This document shows, piece by piece, positions 1 to 6,096 of a stretch of DNA of 25,520 nt. This DNA comes from Rickettsiales bacterium (GTDB lineage: Bacteria > Pseudomonadota > Alphaproteobacteria > Rs-D84), in NCBI GenBank assembly GCA_031267375.1, contig JAIRZE010000020.1:1-25520 (forward strand), written 5' to 3'. A program made the position numbers and the translations under genes. The stretch's first letter is position 1; every line of letters begins with the position of its first letter. The notes under the pieces are model-generated. The model searched no databases. It had not been told where the DNA came from and worked only from the letters and a program-made list of their open reading frames with translations.

Positions 1-12
1 TGACAAAAGTTC

Positions 13-40
13 TTGACAAACTATAAAAATGTATTATATT
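13..40 (+). promoter_or_regulatory. Sigma-70-type promoter of the small RNA
   Basis: TTGACA at 13-18 and TATATT at 35-40 are separated by 16 bases. This is a near-consensus housekeeping promoter that would start transcription near position 47. No open reading frame of convincing quality follows, but a set of hairpins and a strong terminator do, so the promoter fits a non-coding RNA. Confidence 0.7.
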
Positions 41-46
41 ACGATT

Positions 47-217
47 CGTCAGACGGGGCAACCCGGATGAAAGCGCCAAAGGATTCAGACTCCCTCCTAC
101 ATTCTCTCTCCTCTGGACCTTTGGCGCAACTCAGTTCAGAACACCTGATTTTTTTCTCCTTTCCTTACTTCCTTTTGGGTGTTCGGAAAAGCCCCGCGCA
201 AGCGGGGCTTTTTTTTT
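47..217 (+). ncRNA. Probable anti-Shine-Dalgarno small regulatory RNA (about 170 nt)
   Basis: The segment lies between a near-consensus promoter and a Rho-independent terminator and has no plausible protein. It folds by eye into four stem-loops. Bases 54-65 form CGGG-GCAA-CCCG. Bases 73-82 pair with 118-127 over 10 bp. Bases 139-145 pair with 178-184 over 7 bp. The terminator hairpin is 191-208. The two larger loops are almost pure pyrimidine: the first contains CTCCCTCCT (90-98) and the second CTCCTTTCC (156-164), close to the 16S rRNA 3' tail CCTCCTTTCT. Alphaproteobacterial trans-acting sRNAs (the AbcR and alpha-r14/CcsR groups) are known to expose CU-rich anti-SD loops, so a translational repressor role is inferred. 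Family membership is not shown. The exact 5' end is estimated from the promoter. Confidence 0.62.
191..217 (+). terminator. Rho-independent terminator of the small RNA
   Basis: A 7-bp GC stem (GCCCCGC at 191-197, GCGGGGC at 202-208) closes a GCAA tetraloop and is followed by nine T (209-217). On the minus strand the same hairpin is followed by only four T. It could also act weakly for the convergent tail-fibre-like gene, whose stop codon lies at 216-218. Confidence 0.88.
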
Positions 218-1187
218 ACCTATTCGGGATAAATCTGATTCGTGTATGATCGCTTTTTCTTGTTAAAACAACTATGTCGGTTTCATATACAGGAAACATT
301 CCGTTTGTACCGCTGGGATAGTCTGTACCGTTCCAAGTATCCCGCCAATTAAACGGAACCCCATTGATAATAAACCGGCAACCTTGCTGTGAATATTGTT
401 CTACATTGATGGCGTTTGAATCAACGGAAAACCAGCCAGAGCCATTATGTGGCAAAGTCATTCCTTCGGTCAGAGGGGTTATCTCAATAGCGCTTGCCCA
501 ATCCGGATAGCCAATACCGCCGCCGCTTTGGGCTGGTGCGCCCTGGACGCCTTGAAATCCTTGCGGACCGGTGGCTCCATTGCTGCCGGCAGTTCCTTGA
601 TAACCCTGAAATCCCCGTTCGCCAGTTGTGCCAGTTGCACCTTGCGGCCCCTGCGGTCCTTGCGGACCAAAACCGCCGTTTTCACCGGCTACGACCGTCC
701 CGGGTGCGCCTTGGGGACCTGCAGCCCCGTCCGCTCCTTGCGGCCCTGTGCCGCCGGTCGCGCCCTGATAACCTTGGTATCCACGTTCGCCTTGCGCACC
801 TGTTGCACCTTGCGCCCCCTGGGGGCCTGTGCCACCAGTACCGGGCTGGGTAATTCCCGGCCCCTGCTCTTCCAGTTCTTTCATACACTCTGACAGATAA
901 TTAAAGTCCGAATTCAATTGTTCCGGGTCTATTTTTCCAGCCAGCTGATAATCAATAGCCCGGTTTTTTTCTATCTTGCGGAAAATAAGAACTGTCGCCC
1001 CGTCTGCGGGCGCAGCGGCCAGAAATACTTTTCCGCCGATCAGGTTTGTGTTCGGCTGAATAGAATAAGCGTTTTTTGGCAATATTTGGTCATTTATTCG
1101 CACCCGCACATCGGCCTTTTGAAAGATTGGAAAGCGATAGTGAAAGTGTTTTATCTGGCCCGTGCCAATATGTTCTGATTGATACAT
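216..1187 (-). CDS. Phage tail-fibre-like protein with collagen-like repeats
   Basis: The 323-residue product has three parts. Residues 1-108 resemble the T7-type tail-fibre N-terminal attachment domain: a short beta-rich part, then IDYQ...GKIDPEQLNSDFNYL, matching the pattern in which such proteins list bonded rows of surface residues. Two blocks of Gly-X-Y triplets (about 109-163 and 172-218) rich in GPQG and GYQG follow, as in bacterial and phage collagen-like fibres. The C-terminal 100 residues are unrecognised and Trp-rich, possibly a receptor-binding head. The start at 1187 is preferred over 1223 because AAGGAA lies 5 bases upstream of it. No other phage genes are present, so this may be a domesticated fibre or a surface protein. 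No signal peptide is visible, so its export route is unclear. Family assignment is by sequence feel only. Confidence 0.7.
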   Translation of the reverse strand: MYQSEHIGTGQIKHFHYRFPIFQKADVRVRINDQILPKNAYSIQPNTNLIGGKVFLAAAPADGATVLIFRKIEKNRAIDYQLAGKIDPEQLNSDFNYLSECMKELEEQGPGITQPGTGGTGPQGAQGATGAQGERGYQGYQGATGGTGPQGADGAAGPQGAPGTVVAGENGGFGPQGPQGPQGATGTTGERGFQGYQGTAGSNGATGPQGFQGVQGAPAQSGGGIGYPDWASAIEITPLTEGMTLPHNGSGWFSVDSNAINVEQYSQQGCRFIINGVPFNWRDTWNGTDYPSGTNGMFPVYETDIVVLTRKSDHTRIRFIPNR

Positions 1188-1224
1188 AGTTATTCCTTTT
1201 TTTGGTTTGATCGTTTGTTTCATT

Positions 1225-1261
1225 GCACTAGTACACTAGTGCACTATCGCACTAGTGCGAT
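1225..1261. promoter_or_regulatory. Cluster of overlapping palindromes, candidate operator
   Basis: GCACTAGT at 1225-1232 and ACTAGTGC at 1235-1242 form an 8-bp inverted repeat with a 2-base spacer. TAGTGCACTA (1237-1246) is a perfect 10-bp palindrome, and ATCGCACTAGTGCGAT (1246-1261) is a perfect 16-bp palindrome. ACTAGTGC-type half-sites therefore occur repeatedly within 37 bases, 38 bases upstream of the tail-fibre-like start codon. CTAG is usually rare in bacteria. This looks like a multi-site operator for a dimeric repressor or a site for a site-specific enzyme. No cognate protein is visible here. Confidence 0.5.
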
Positions 1262-1298
1262 GATATAACGAACTGATATAATGAAGTTGTTATTTTAT

Positions 1299-1321
1299 AA
1301 AAAAACCGCCTGTACAGGCGG
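1299..1321 (-). terminator. Rho-independent terminator after lpxI
   Basis: Read on the minus strand, CCGCCTG-TA-CAGGCGG (1321-1306) is followed by seven T (1305-1299). It lies about 60 bases beyond the lpxI stop and separates lpxI from the tail-fibre-like gene. Confidence 0.85.
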
Positions 1322-1382
1322 AGTTATATTCTTTCTTTTGTTAAAGCATAATATCACAAATCTCGGTTTATTTCAACAAGAA

Positions 1383-2207
1383 TTATTTTGCTACAATAAA
1401 AATCCCCGCCTTATCTGCGGCCGCGACAACCGCCGCACGATCAATTACAAAGCAAGTTCCGGCATTTACGACTATCCCGCGCAAGCCCGCCGCCGCAACC
1501 GCCGCAACAGTATCCAGGCCGATTGCAGGAATGTCCACGCGCAAGTCCTGGCGCGGCTTTGTCATCTTTGCAAACACACCGGATTTGCCCTTTGCCTTTT
1601 GCCGCATTCCTTTTATCTCAATAACGCGTTCCAGCATTCTGGCGGTTCCTTCGGCGGCTTCTATCGCCAGAACCTGCTTGTCCACTACAACGCTTTGGCC
1701 AATATCTTCATCGCCGATAGTATGCGAAACACTTATCGCGCGGGCTATATTTTTATCATCATCACGCGTCGGTTTCACGCGGGTTTGAACACCCGGCGCA
1801 AAGACCAGATCGGGACATAAATCCTGGGCTGCGACAACAGAAAAGCCCTTTTTTTCAATTCCTGCAATCAGCGCTGATAACATAGAATCATACCCTTTTT
1901 GATTTTTCAAAACGCTGGCCAGAATGGACAGAGACCACAAATCCGGGCGAATATCGGACAGATCCGGATGCCCCAAAGCACCGACCAGGGTCATCAGCTT
2001 GATCCCGCGGCGCTTCATCTCGCGCGCCACAGACCCGCCGCCGCCCAAGCGCGCGACCATATCCGGGGCCAGCGCCGGATCATAGAAATTTTTAAGCCCG
2101 ACGACGAATACTTCCCAGCCGCGGGCGCGCAATTCGTCGCGCACCAGGAATGGCAGGCGCAGCGCACCGGATATGACGGCTATTTTTTTAGATTCTGTTT
2201 TTTTCAT
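1383..2207 (-). CDS. lpxI: UDP-2,3-diacylglucosamine pyrophosphatase LpxI
   Basis: The 274-residue product matches the LpxI (DUF1009) family over its length. It shows the N-terminal nucleotide-sugar-type fold start (IAVISGALRLPFLV), the HPDLSDIRPDL segment near residues 80-90, IGQSVVV near 169, the signature EAAEGT at 183-188 and KPRQDLRVDIPAIG at 217-230. LpxI hydrolyses UDP-2,3-diacylglucosamine to lipid X and UMP at the cytoplasmic membrane face, a lipid A step done by LpxH in many gammaproteobacteria. The organism is thus probably Gram-negative with LPS. Odd points: residues 201-208 (MRQKAKGK) come from a 7-base tandem array inserted in the gene, and the promoter sits so close to the ATG that the mRNA should be leaderless. 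The gene stands apart from the usual lpxD-fabZ-lpxA-lpxI-lpxB group. The assignment is firm. Confidence 0.93.
   Translation of the reverse strand: MKKTESKKIAVISGALRLPFLVRDELRARGWEVFVVGLKNFYDPALAPDMVARLGGGGSVAREMKRRGIKLMTLVGALGHPDLSDIRPDLWSLSILASVLKNQKGYDSMLSALIAGIEKKGFSVVAAQDLCPDLVFAPGVQTRVKPTRDDDKNIARAISVSHTIGDEDIGQSVVVDKQVLAIEAAEGTARMLERVIEIKGMRQKAKGKSGVFAKMTKPRQDLRVDIPAIGLDTVAAVAAAGLRGIVVNAGTCFVIDRAAVVAAADKAGIFIVAK
1583..1617. repeat. Intragenic 7-base tandem array (TTTTGCC type) in lpxI
   Basis: Five consecutive 7-base words start at 1583, 1590, 1597, 1604 and 1611. Three are variants of TTTTGCC, followed by GCATTCC and TTTTATC. In lpxI, on the complementary strand, the array encodes the basic stretch around RQKAKGK. 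The same word occurs in the signal peptides at 2299 and 20658. Confidence 0.75.
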
Positions 2208-2214
2208 AATTGTA

Positions 2215-2242
2215 ATTATACAATGATTTATCCTTTAATCAA
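2215..2242 (-). promoter_or_regulatory. Promoter of lpxI, predicting a leaderless mRNA
   Basis: On the minus strand TTGATT (2242-2237) and the perfect TATAAT (2220-2215) are 16 bases apart. Only seven bases separate the -10 box from the lpxI ATG at 2207, so the expected start is at or one base before the ATG. No Shine-Dalgarno sequence is present, in agreement. Confidence 0.7.
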
Positions 2243-2283
2243 ACCCGAATTTATGATAAAATTCATCAAATGGAAAATTTGCT

Positions 2284-3033
2284 ATGAAGAAAATATTTTT
2301 TGCCCTTTGCCTGATTCCTTTTGCCTTGCCGGCGAATGCCGGTTATGACAGCGACCGTTTTTTGGATGAAATCCGGGACGGATTGGATGTCGTTTCCGCA
2401 AATGATCTGGCTTATGTTGATCCGGATCCGGCGCCGGGCGAATTGGGGCGCGATGTGTACCGGGTAAAAGGCGCGGCGGAAAATCCTGATTTGGATTTGT
2501 TTATCCCGATAGATATGTATGTCCGCGGCGGCGTTGGGGCCAACCTGGGCTTTGCCAGCGGCAAGGCAAACGGGATAGAGCAATCGGGCGGCTGGACGAC
2601 CCAGATAGGATTGGGCTGGGATATGTCTTCGTATGTCCGCACGGAAATTGATTTTCAGAATACTAATTTTGCATTCAGCGGAACAAACCGCGTGGGATCG
2701 GCACGCGAAATCGGCGGAACGCTTTACTTTGATTTTGCAAGGCGCTGGGTGCGGCGCGGCGATATAACGCACCGGCGCCGGGTCGTGCCGTTTATGGGAA
2801 TTGGCGCGGGGGCCGGGGCATTTGATTTCAAAGGCAGTGGCGGCGCGAACGGGGCCTTTGTTGCGCCGCGCGGAGTATTGGGATTAAATGTAATGCTGAC
2901 CGATTTGATCGGGATTGATTTGTCGTATCAGTACAAAGCATTTATCAGCGACGGCTTTGGCTGGGGAACGATGCACGGCTGGGGCGTTAATAGTCAGTCC
3001 GATATAATGGCAACTTTCAGATTTAATTTCTAA
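2284..3033 (+). CDS. Outer-membrane beta-barrel protein (OmpA/opacity-type barrel)
   Basis: The 249-residue product begins with a clear Sec signal peptide, with expected cleavage after ANA at residue 19. The rest has alternating aromatic/hydrophobic beta strands and glycine turns (GAGAGAFDFKG, GVLGLNVMLTDLIGIDLSYQYK), and ends in MATFRFNF with the terminal Phe needed by the BAM machinery. This is typical of 8-stranded barrel families (OMP_b-brl, opacity porins). Its role could be a surface antigen or structural barrel; no enzymatic motif is seen. It is divergent from lpxI and 9 bases before a second barrel gene, so the two probably form an operon. The signal-peptide core is encoded by a 7-base tandem array. 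A weak SD (GGAA) lies about 9 bases upstream. Confidence 0.82.
   Translation: MKKIFFALCLIPFALPANAGYDSDRFLDEIRDGLDVVSANDLAYVDPDPAPGELGRDVYRVKGAAENPDLDLFIPIDMYVRGGVGANLGFASGKANGIEQSGGWTTQIGLGWDMSSYVRTEIDFQNTNFAFSGTNRVGSAREIGGTLYFDFARRWVRRGDITHRRRVVPFMGIGAGAGAFDFKGSGGANGAFVAPRGVLGLNVMLTDLIGIDLSYQYKAFISDGFGWGTMHGWGVNSQSDIMATFRFNF
2299..2326 (+). repeat. 7-base tandem array encoding a signal-peptide core
   Basis: Four 7-base words in register (TTTGCCC, TTTGCCT, GATTCCT, TTTGCCT) lie within the first barrel gene. They encode the hydrophobic core ending in LIPFAL. The third word matches the degenerate CATTCCT found at the corresponding place in the lpxI array, which suggests common descent. Confidence 0.72.
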
Positions 3034-3042
3034 GGCAATAAA

Positions 3043-3726
3043 ATGAAAATAAAATCTATTATTCTTTACTCTTTACTCTCTACTCTCTGCGTTGGCGCAG
3101 CCAACGCAGCAATCCCCTATCGCGCAGAACAAGTCCGCACTCCGGAAAACTCTGCAACAGAGCCGGGACAGCGGGACAGCGAATCCTTGGCGCGGGAAAG
3201 GCGGTTCTATGTCGGCGGATATTATAATTTTGCAATGTGGCAGAATGATATAATAACCGGCAACGATAATATTGGGGCTTATGAAGTCGCATTGAATGGA
3301 AAAAATACTTCTTCATTTGAAGCGGTCGCCGGAATCAGGGTCTATGACACTTTCAGATTAGAGGCAAATTATTTCAGACAAATTGCGGAATACGACCTGC
3401 TGAAAATCACGGGCAACACGGTATTTTTGAATGCATTAGTTGATGCCAGAATAGATAATCTGTATCGTATGTTTCATACGCAAATGCTGGTGCCTTATGT
3501 CGGATTCGGCGCGGGATTGTCTTGGAATCAGTCTGATAACGCGACGCTGGAAAATAAAATAAGCCCGGCGGCCGGGGTGTTGGCTGGATTTGGTATAGAG
3601 TTTAATGACAGATTTGCGTTGGACCTGGGGTATCGTTATTTTTACCAGTTTTCATCAAAGCCTGACGGTCTGAACCTGGCGCCAATTTCGCATCAGCTGC
3701 GCCTTGGGGCCAGATTGCATTTTTAA
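3043..3726 (+). CDS. Outer-membrane beta-barrel protein (second of a tandem pair)
   Basis: The 227-residue product has a Sec signal peptide cleaved after about residue 22 (GAANA). A short polar region follows, then a barrel with repeated Gly-aromatic strands (FYVGGYYNFAMW, VPYVGFGAGLSW, FALDLGYRYFYQF). It ends in LRLGARLHF, with terminal Phe. It is probably an 8-stranded barrel related to, but diverged from, the upstream protein. Its ATG lies 9 bases after the upstream stop with only a weak AAGG ahead of it, so translation is probably coupled. Part of the signal peptide (LYSLLSTL) is encoded by a 7-base array. The stop codon's last base starts a 124-base hairpin. Function beyond barrel formation is not visible. 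Confidence 0.8.
   Translation: MKIKSIILYSLLSTLCVGAANAAIPYRAEQVRTPENSATEPGQRDSESLARERRFYVGGYYNFAMWQNDIITGNDNIGAYEVALNGKNTSSFEAVAGIRVYDTFRLEANYFRQIAEYDLLKITGNTVFLNALVDARIDNLYRMFHTQMLVPYVGFGAGLSWNQSDNATLENKISPAAGVLAGFGIEFNDRFALDLGYRYFYQFSSKPDGLNLAPISHQLRLGARLHF
3061..3088 (+). repeat. 7-base tandem array (ACTCTCT type) in a signal peptide
   Basis: Words ATTCTTT, ACTCTTT, ACTCTCT, ACTCTCT run in register through the signal peptide of the second barrel protein. The word has no stop codon in any frame. It differs from the TTTTGCC word used in the neighbouring barrel gene. Confidence 0.65.
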
Positions 3727-3849
3727 GTAATCAGTTATTAGTTATCAGTAATCAGTAGTATGATTATGTGTGAATTATTTTCTTATAAAGAAAATTATTT
3801 ATTCACAAGCGACATACTACTGATTACTGATAACTAATAACTGATTACT
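3726..3849. repeat. Long perfect inverted repeat built from 7-base words
   Basis: Bases 3726-3762 are perfectly complementary to 3813-3849 (37 bp). Each arm is a degenerate tandem array of 7-base words (GTAATCA, GTTATTA, GTTATCA and variants). The 50-base centre contains a second, imperfect inverted repeat (GTGAATTATTT against AAATTATTTATTCAC). The hairpin begins at the last base of the barrel-gene stop codon and ends 15 bases before the methyltransferase start, filling the whole spacer. It could terminate, protect mRNA 3' ends or block readthrough. It may also be a mobile or amplified repeat. Confidence 0.9.
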
Positions 3850-3864
3850 ATATGAGCAGAGCGA

Positions 3865-4833
3865 ATGAATACTTGTCCTTTATTTGAAAAATGCGGCGGC
3901 TGTAAGTTTGATTTCACAGCGCCTGACTATCGCGATAAAAAATCGGCTTTATTAAAAAATACGCCTCTGTCCGGCGCGCCAATGTGGTGCGCACTGGGTC
4001 AGCGGCGGCGGGCGGATTTTTCATTTGCAAATGGAAAGTTTGGATTTTTCGCCGCACACAGCAAAGATATAGTACCAATCACTGATTGCCCCTTGCTCAG
4101 CCCCGGCTTGAATAAAATTTTGCCGCGCATAGCGGCCCTGCCCTGGATAGCCAGCGGCAGCGCCCTGCTTACTGAATGCGAAAATGGAATTGATTTGGCT
4201 GTTTCGTCAGCTGTGCCGTATTTCTCGCCCGATTTTGCTGCGGCCGTGGCAAAGACAGGACTGATAAGGGCATCCTGGAATAATCGCGTTATTTTTGAAT
4301 CAGCGCGACCAATTGTGCAATTTGACGATGTCGCGGTGGATTATCCGGTTGGCGGGGCCTTTTTGCAACCGTCAAAAGAATCCGAAACAATCTTGCGGGA
4401 TCTGGTTGTTGGTAGTGTCGGTCTCTACGAGACCGACATAAAATGCGACTCTCGTAGAGAGTCGCCCCACCAAAAAACGGCGGATTTATTCTGCGGCCTG
4501 GGCAGTTTTACTTTTGCATTAAAAGCCGACGGATACGATATTCAAACCGACTTGCGCACGCGCGATTTATTCAAAAAGCCATTAAATGCACGGGAATTGG
4601 CAAAGTACGACTGCGTGGTCTTGGATCCGCCGCGCGCAGGGTGCGAAGCGCAGTGCCGGGAATTGGCCCGCAGCGCGGTGCAACGGATTATCTATGCGTC
4701 TTGTAATCCGGAATCATTTGCGCGCGATATGGGAATACTCTCGCGCGGCGGATTTAATTTGAAAGACTTGACAGCTGTTGATCAATTCGTCGGCACCACG
4801 CACTGGGAATTGGTCGGTGTGTTTGACAGATAA
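3865..4833 (+). CDS. RNA m5U methyltransferase, RlmD/TrmA family (short form)
   Basis: The 322-residue enzyme should transfer a methyl group from SAM to C5 of a uridine in rRNA or tRNA. Cys4, Cys10, Cys13 and Cys75 match the iron-sulfur cluster of RlmD-like enzymes. FCGLGSFTFAL (209-219) is the SAM motif, VVLDPPRAGC (251-260) the DPPR motif, YASCNPESFARD (277-288) carries the nucleophile Cys280, and Glu315 in HWELVGVF is the expected base. No TRAM domain is present, and the part between SAM motif and DPPR is shorter than in E. coli RlmD. Residues 183-203 are a foreign insert from a palindromic element; the frame stays open. The start lacks a good SD and lies just after a long hairpin. RlmC/RlmD/TrmA substrate choice is not decidable here. 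Confidence 0.85.
   Translation: MNTCPLFEKCGGCKFDFTAPDYRDKKSALLKNTPLSGAPMWCALGQRRRADFSFANGKFGFFAAHSKDIVPITDCPLLSPGLNKILPRIAALPWIASGSALLTECENGIDLAVSSAVPYFSPDFAAAVAKTGLIRASWNNRVIFESARPIVQFDDVAVDYPVGGAFLQPSKESETILRDLVVGSVGLYETDIKCDSRRESPHQKTADLFCGLGSFTFALKADGYDIQTDLRTRDLFKKPLNARELAKYDCVVLDPPRAGCEAQCRELARSAVQRIIYASCNPESFARDMGILSRGGFNLKDLTAVDQFVGTTHWELVGVFDR
4409..4472. repeat. Palindromic element inserted in frame in the methyltransferase gene
   Basis: Two perfect 21-base hairpins lie side by side: 4417-4437 (9-bp arms, loop TAC) and 4445-4465 (9-bp arms, loop GTA). They are enclosed by TTGGT (4409-4413) and ACCAA (4468-4472), so the whole forms a three-way junction. Both hairpins share a CTCTACGAGA-like core. 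The element encodes about 21 residues between the substrate-binding part and the SAM motif, a place where homologues run straight through. Rickettsia palindromic elements are a known precedent for in-frame palindromes. Confidence 0.82.
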
Positions 4834-4849
4834 GAAATCTCTATTTTCC

Positions 4850-4877
4850 TTGCAAATGGCCGTATTTGTTCTAAGAT
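4850..4877 (+). promoter_or_regulatory. Promoter of dapB
   Basis: TTGCAA (4850-4855) and TAAGAT (4872-4877) are 16 bases apart, upstream of dapB and just past the methyltransferase stop. It would give a leader of about 20 bases containing the AGGA ribosome site. Confidence 0.5.
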
Positions 4878-4904
4878 ATATGTATATAAAAAAAAGGACT
4901 TCAT

Positions 4905-5768
4905 ATGATTCCGTACATTATCGGCAGTAACGGTCGCCTGGGCCAGATTATAAAGCAAAAAGCAAACGCTATCGGAATAAATCCGGTATTTTCTTATGAC
5001 ATCGCAAACTATTCCAATCCCGGCGACAGAGAGTATGATTTCAGCGAAATGGTGAACGGCGCATATAAAAACAAAGGCGTTATAATTGACGCCACCACGC
5101 CTGCCGCTTTCAAGAAAAACATTTTTGAATACACTAATGTCCGGAATAATATAGTTGTTGCGACAACGGGCTGGTACAACGAATTGGATACCGTAAAAAA
5201 CCTGGTGCGTGATTCTGATTCCCAGTTAATTTACGCGGGCAATTTTTCTTTGGGCGTTATGTCTTTTTATGATCGGGTCCGCGAGCAGGCTCGCATTTGC
5301 AATAAAATCGGCGGCTTTAAGGTCTGCGTGGAAGAAATTCATCATATTCACAAGTTGGATTATCCGTCGGGCACGGCTAATGTTTTGGAAAAAATCATAG
5401 CCGAAGAAATGGGCATCCGTCCTGACAAATTCCTGAAACATCACGGGGAATACGGAAAGGATCTTGTACTGGATAATCCGACCAAAACGGCGGATATTAT
5501 TACCAGACCTTTGGAAGCCGAGAAAAAAGAAAAAGTTGAAAATTCATACCCTATGATTTCGCATCGCGTGGGAGAGGTGTTTGGCTATCATCGCGTAGTA
5601 TTTTATGATAAGAATCAGGAAATAGTGATAGATCATAATTCCAAAAGCCGCAGTCATTTTGCGGACGGAATTTTCTTGGCGGCGGATTGGATTCGCCGGC
5701 AGCCATCCGGAGTGTATACAATGGAGGATTGCTGGAAAGACTTTAAGAATTCGGAAAAGCAGAAATAA
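4905..5768 (+). CDS. dapB: 4-hydroxy-tetrahydrodipicolinate reductase
   Basis: DapB reduces the dihydrodipicolinate precursor with NAD(P)H in the lysine and meso-diaminopimelate pathway, in the cytoplasm. The 287-residue product shows the Rossmann start GSNGRLG (7-13), DATTPAAF (62-69), the VATTG loop (85-89), the catalytic EIHHIHK (144-150; His146/His147 and Lys150), the substrate loop PSGTA (154-158) and a RVGEVFGYHRVVF segment late in the chain. All key residues are present. AAGGA lies 7 bases before the ATG. A promoter precedes and a terminator follows, so it appears to be transcribed alone. It implies that the organism makes DAP for peptidoglycan. Confidence 0.95.
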   Translation: MIPYIIGSNGRLGQIIKQKANAIGINPVFSYDIANYSNPGDREYDFSEMVNGAYKNKGVIIDATTPAAFKKNIFEYTNVRNNIVVATTGWYNELDTVKNLVRDSDSQLIYAGNFSLGVMSFYDRVREQARICNKIGGFKVCVEEIHHIHKLDYPSGTANVLEKIIAEEMGIRPDKFLKHHGEYGKDLVLDNPTKTADIITRPLEAEKKEKVENSYPMISHRVGEVFGYHRVVFYDKNQEIVIDHNSKSRSHFADGIFLAADWIRRQPSGVYTMEDCWKDFKNSEKQK

Positions 5769-5771
5769 AAA

Positions 5772-5792
5772 GCGCGCCCCCGGCGCGTTTTT
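5772..5792 (+). terminator. Rho-independent terminator after dapB
   Basis: CGCGCC (5773-5778) and GGCGCG (5782-5787) form a 6-bp stem followed by five T. It starts four bases past the dapB stop codon. Confidence 0.8.
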
Positions 5793-5866
5793 AATTAGCA
5801 ATCAGCAGTTAGCAATTATCAATTACTTTGTTATATAACATCTGACATTTGACATCTGCGATCTGA
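5793..5866. repeat. Two adjacent 7-base arrays with different words
   Basis: The first array (5793-5827) uses AATTAGC-like words (AATTAGC, AATCAGC, AGTTAGC, AATTATC). The second (5839-5866) uses CATCTGA-like words (CATCTGA, CATTTGA, CATCTGC, GATCTGA). Each keeps strict 7-base spacing. They fill the first part of the 328-base spacer between dapB and the next gene and follow directly on the dapB terminator. Confidence 0.8.
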
Positions 5867-5924
5867 TCTACCTGTACAATATATTGGACACCGAAGATCG
5901 TATTGAATAATCAGCAAAATAAAA

Positions 5925-5972
5925 TTCGGTGGTAAATCCACTTCCCAAAGGGAAGGGGAATTTAGACCGAGT
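5925..5972. repeat. Short, internally deleted copy of repeat element B
   Basis: This 48-base inverted repeat starts with TTCGGTGGTAAATCCACTTC and ends with a GGGGAATTTAGACCGAGT-type sequence. These are the two ends of the 149-base element at 24724-24872, joined with the centre missing. The rest of the 5873-6010 spacer shows no gene or other structure I can name. Confidence 0.75.
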
Positions 5973-6013
5973 TTAATCACCATACCAACACAAAAACGCC
6001 CACCTATCGCACA

Positions 6014-6048
6014 TAAAAAAGACCGTCGCGGATTTCTCGCACGACGGT
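6014..6048 (-). terminator. Terminator after the 111-residue unknown gene
   Basis: On the minus strand ACCGTC (6048-6043) pairs with GACGGT (6027-6022), with an inner GCG/CGC extension. C and six T follow (6021-6015). It ends about 50 bases beyond the stop at 6097. Confidence 0.75.
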
Positions 6049-6096
6049 ACTCCCTTCCTTCCCTTAACGGGAAACTTTTATTCGCACAGCGCGAAT

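Noticed and set aside
447..893. Plus-strand frame of 148 residues over the collagen-like repeats
   Set aside because: Shadow of the Gly-X-Y coding repeats on the other strand.
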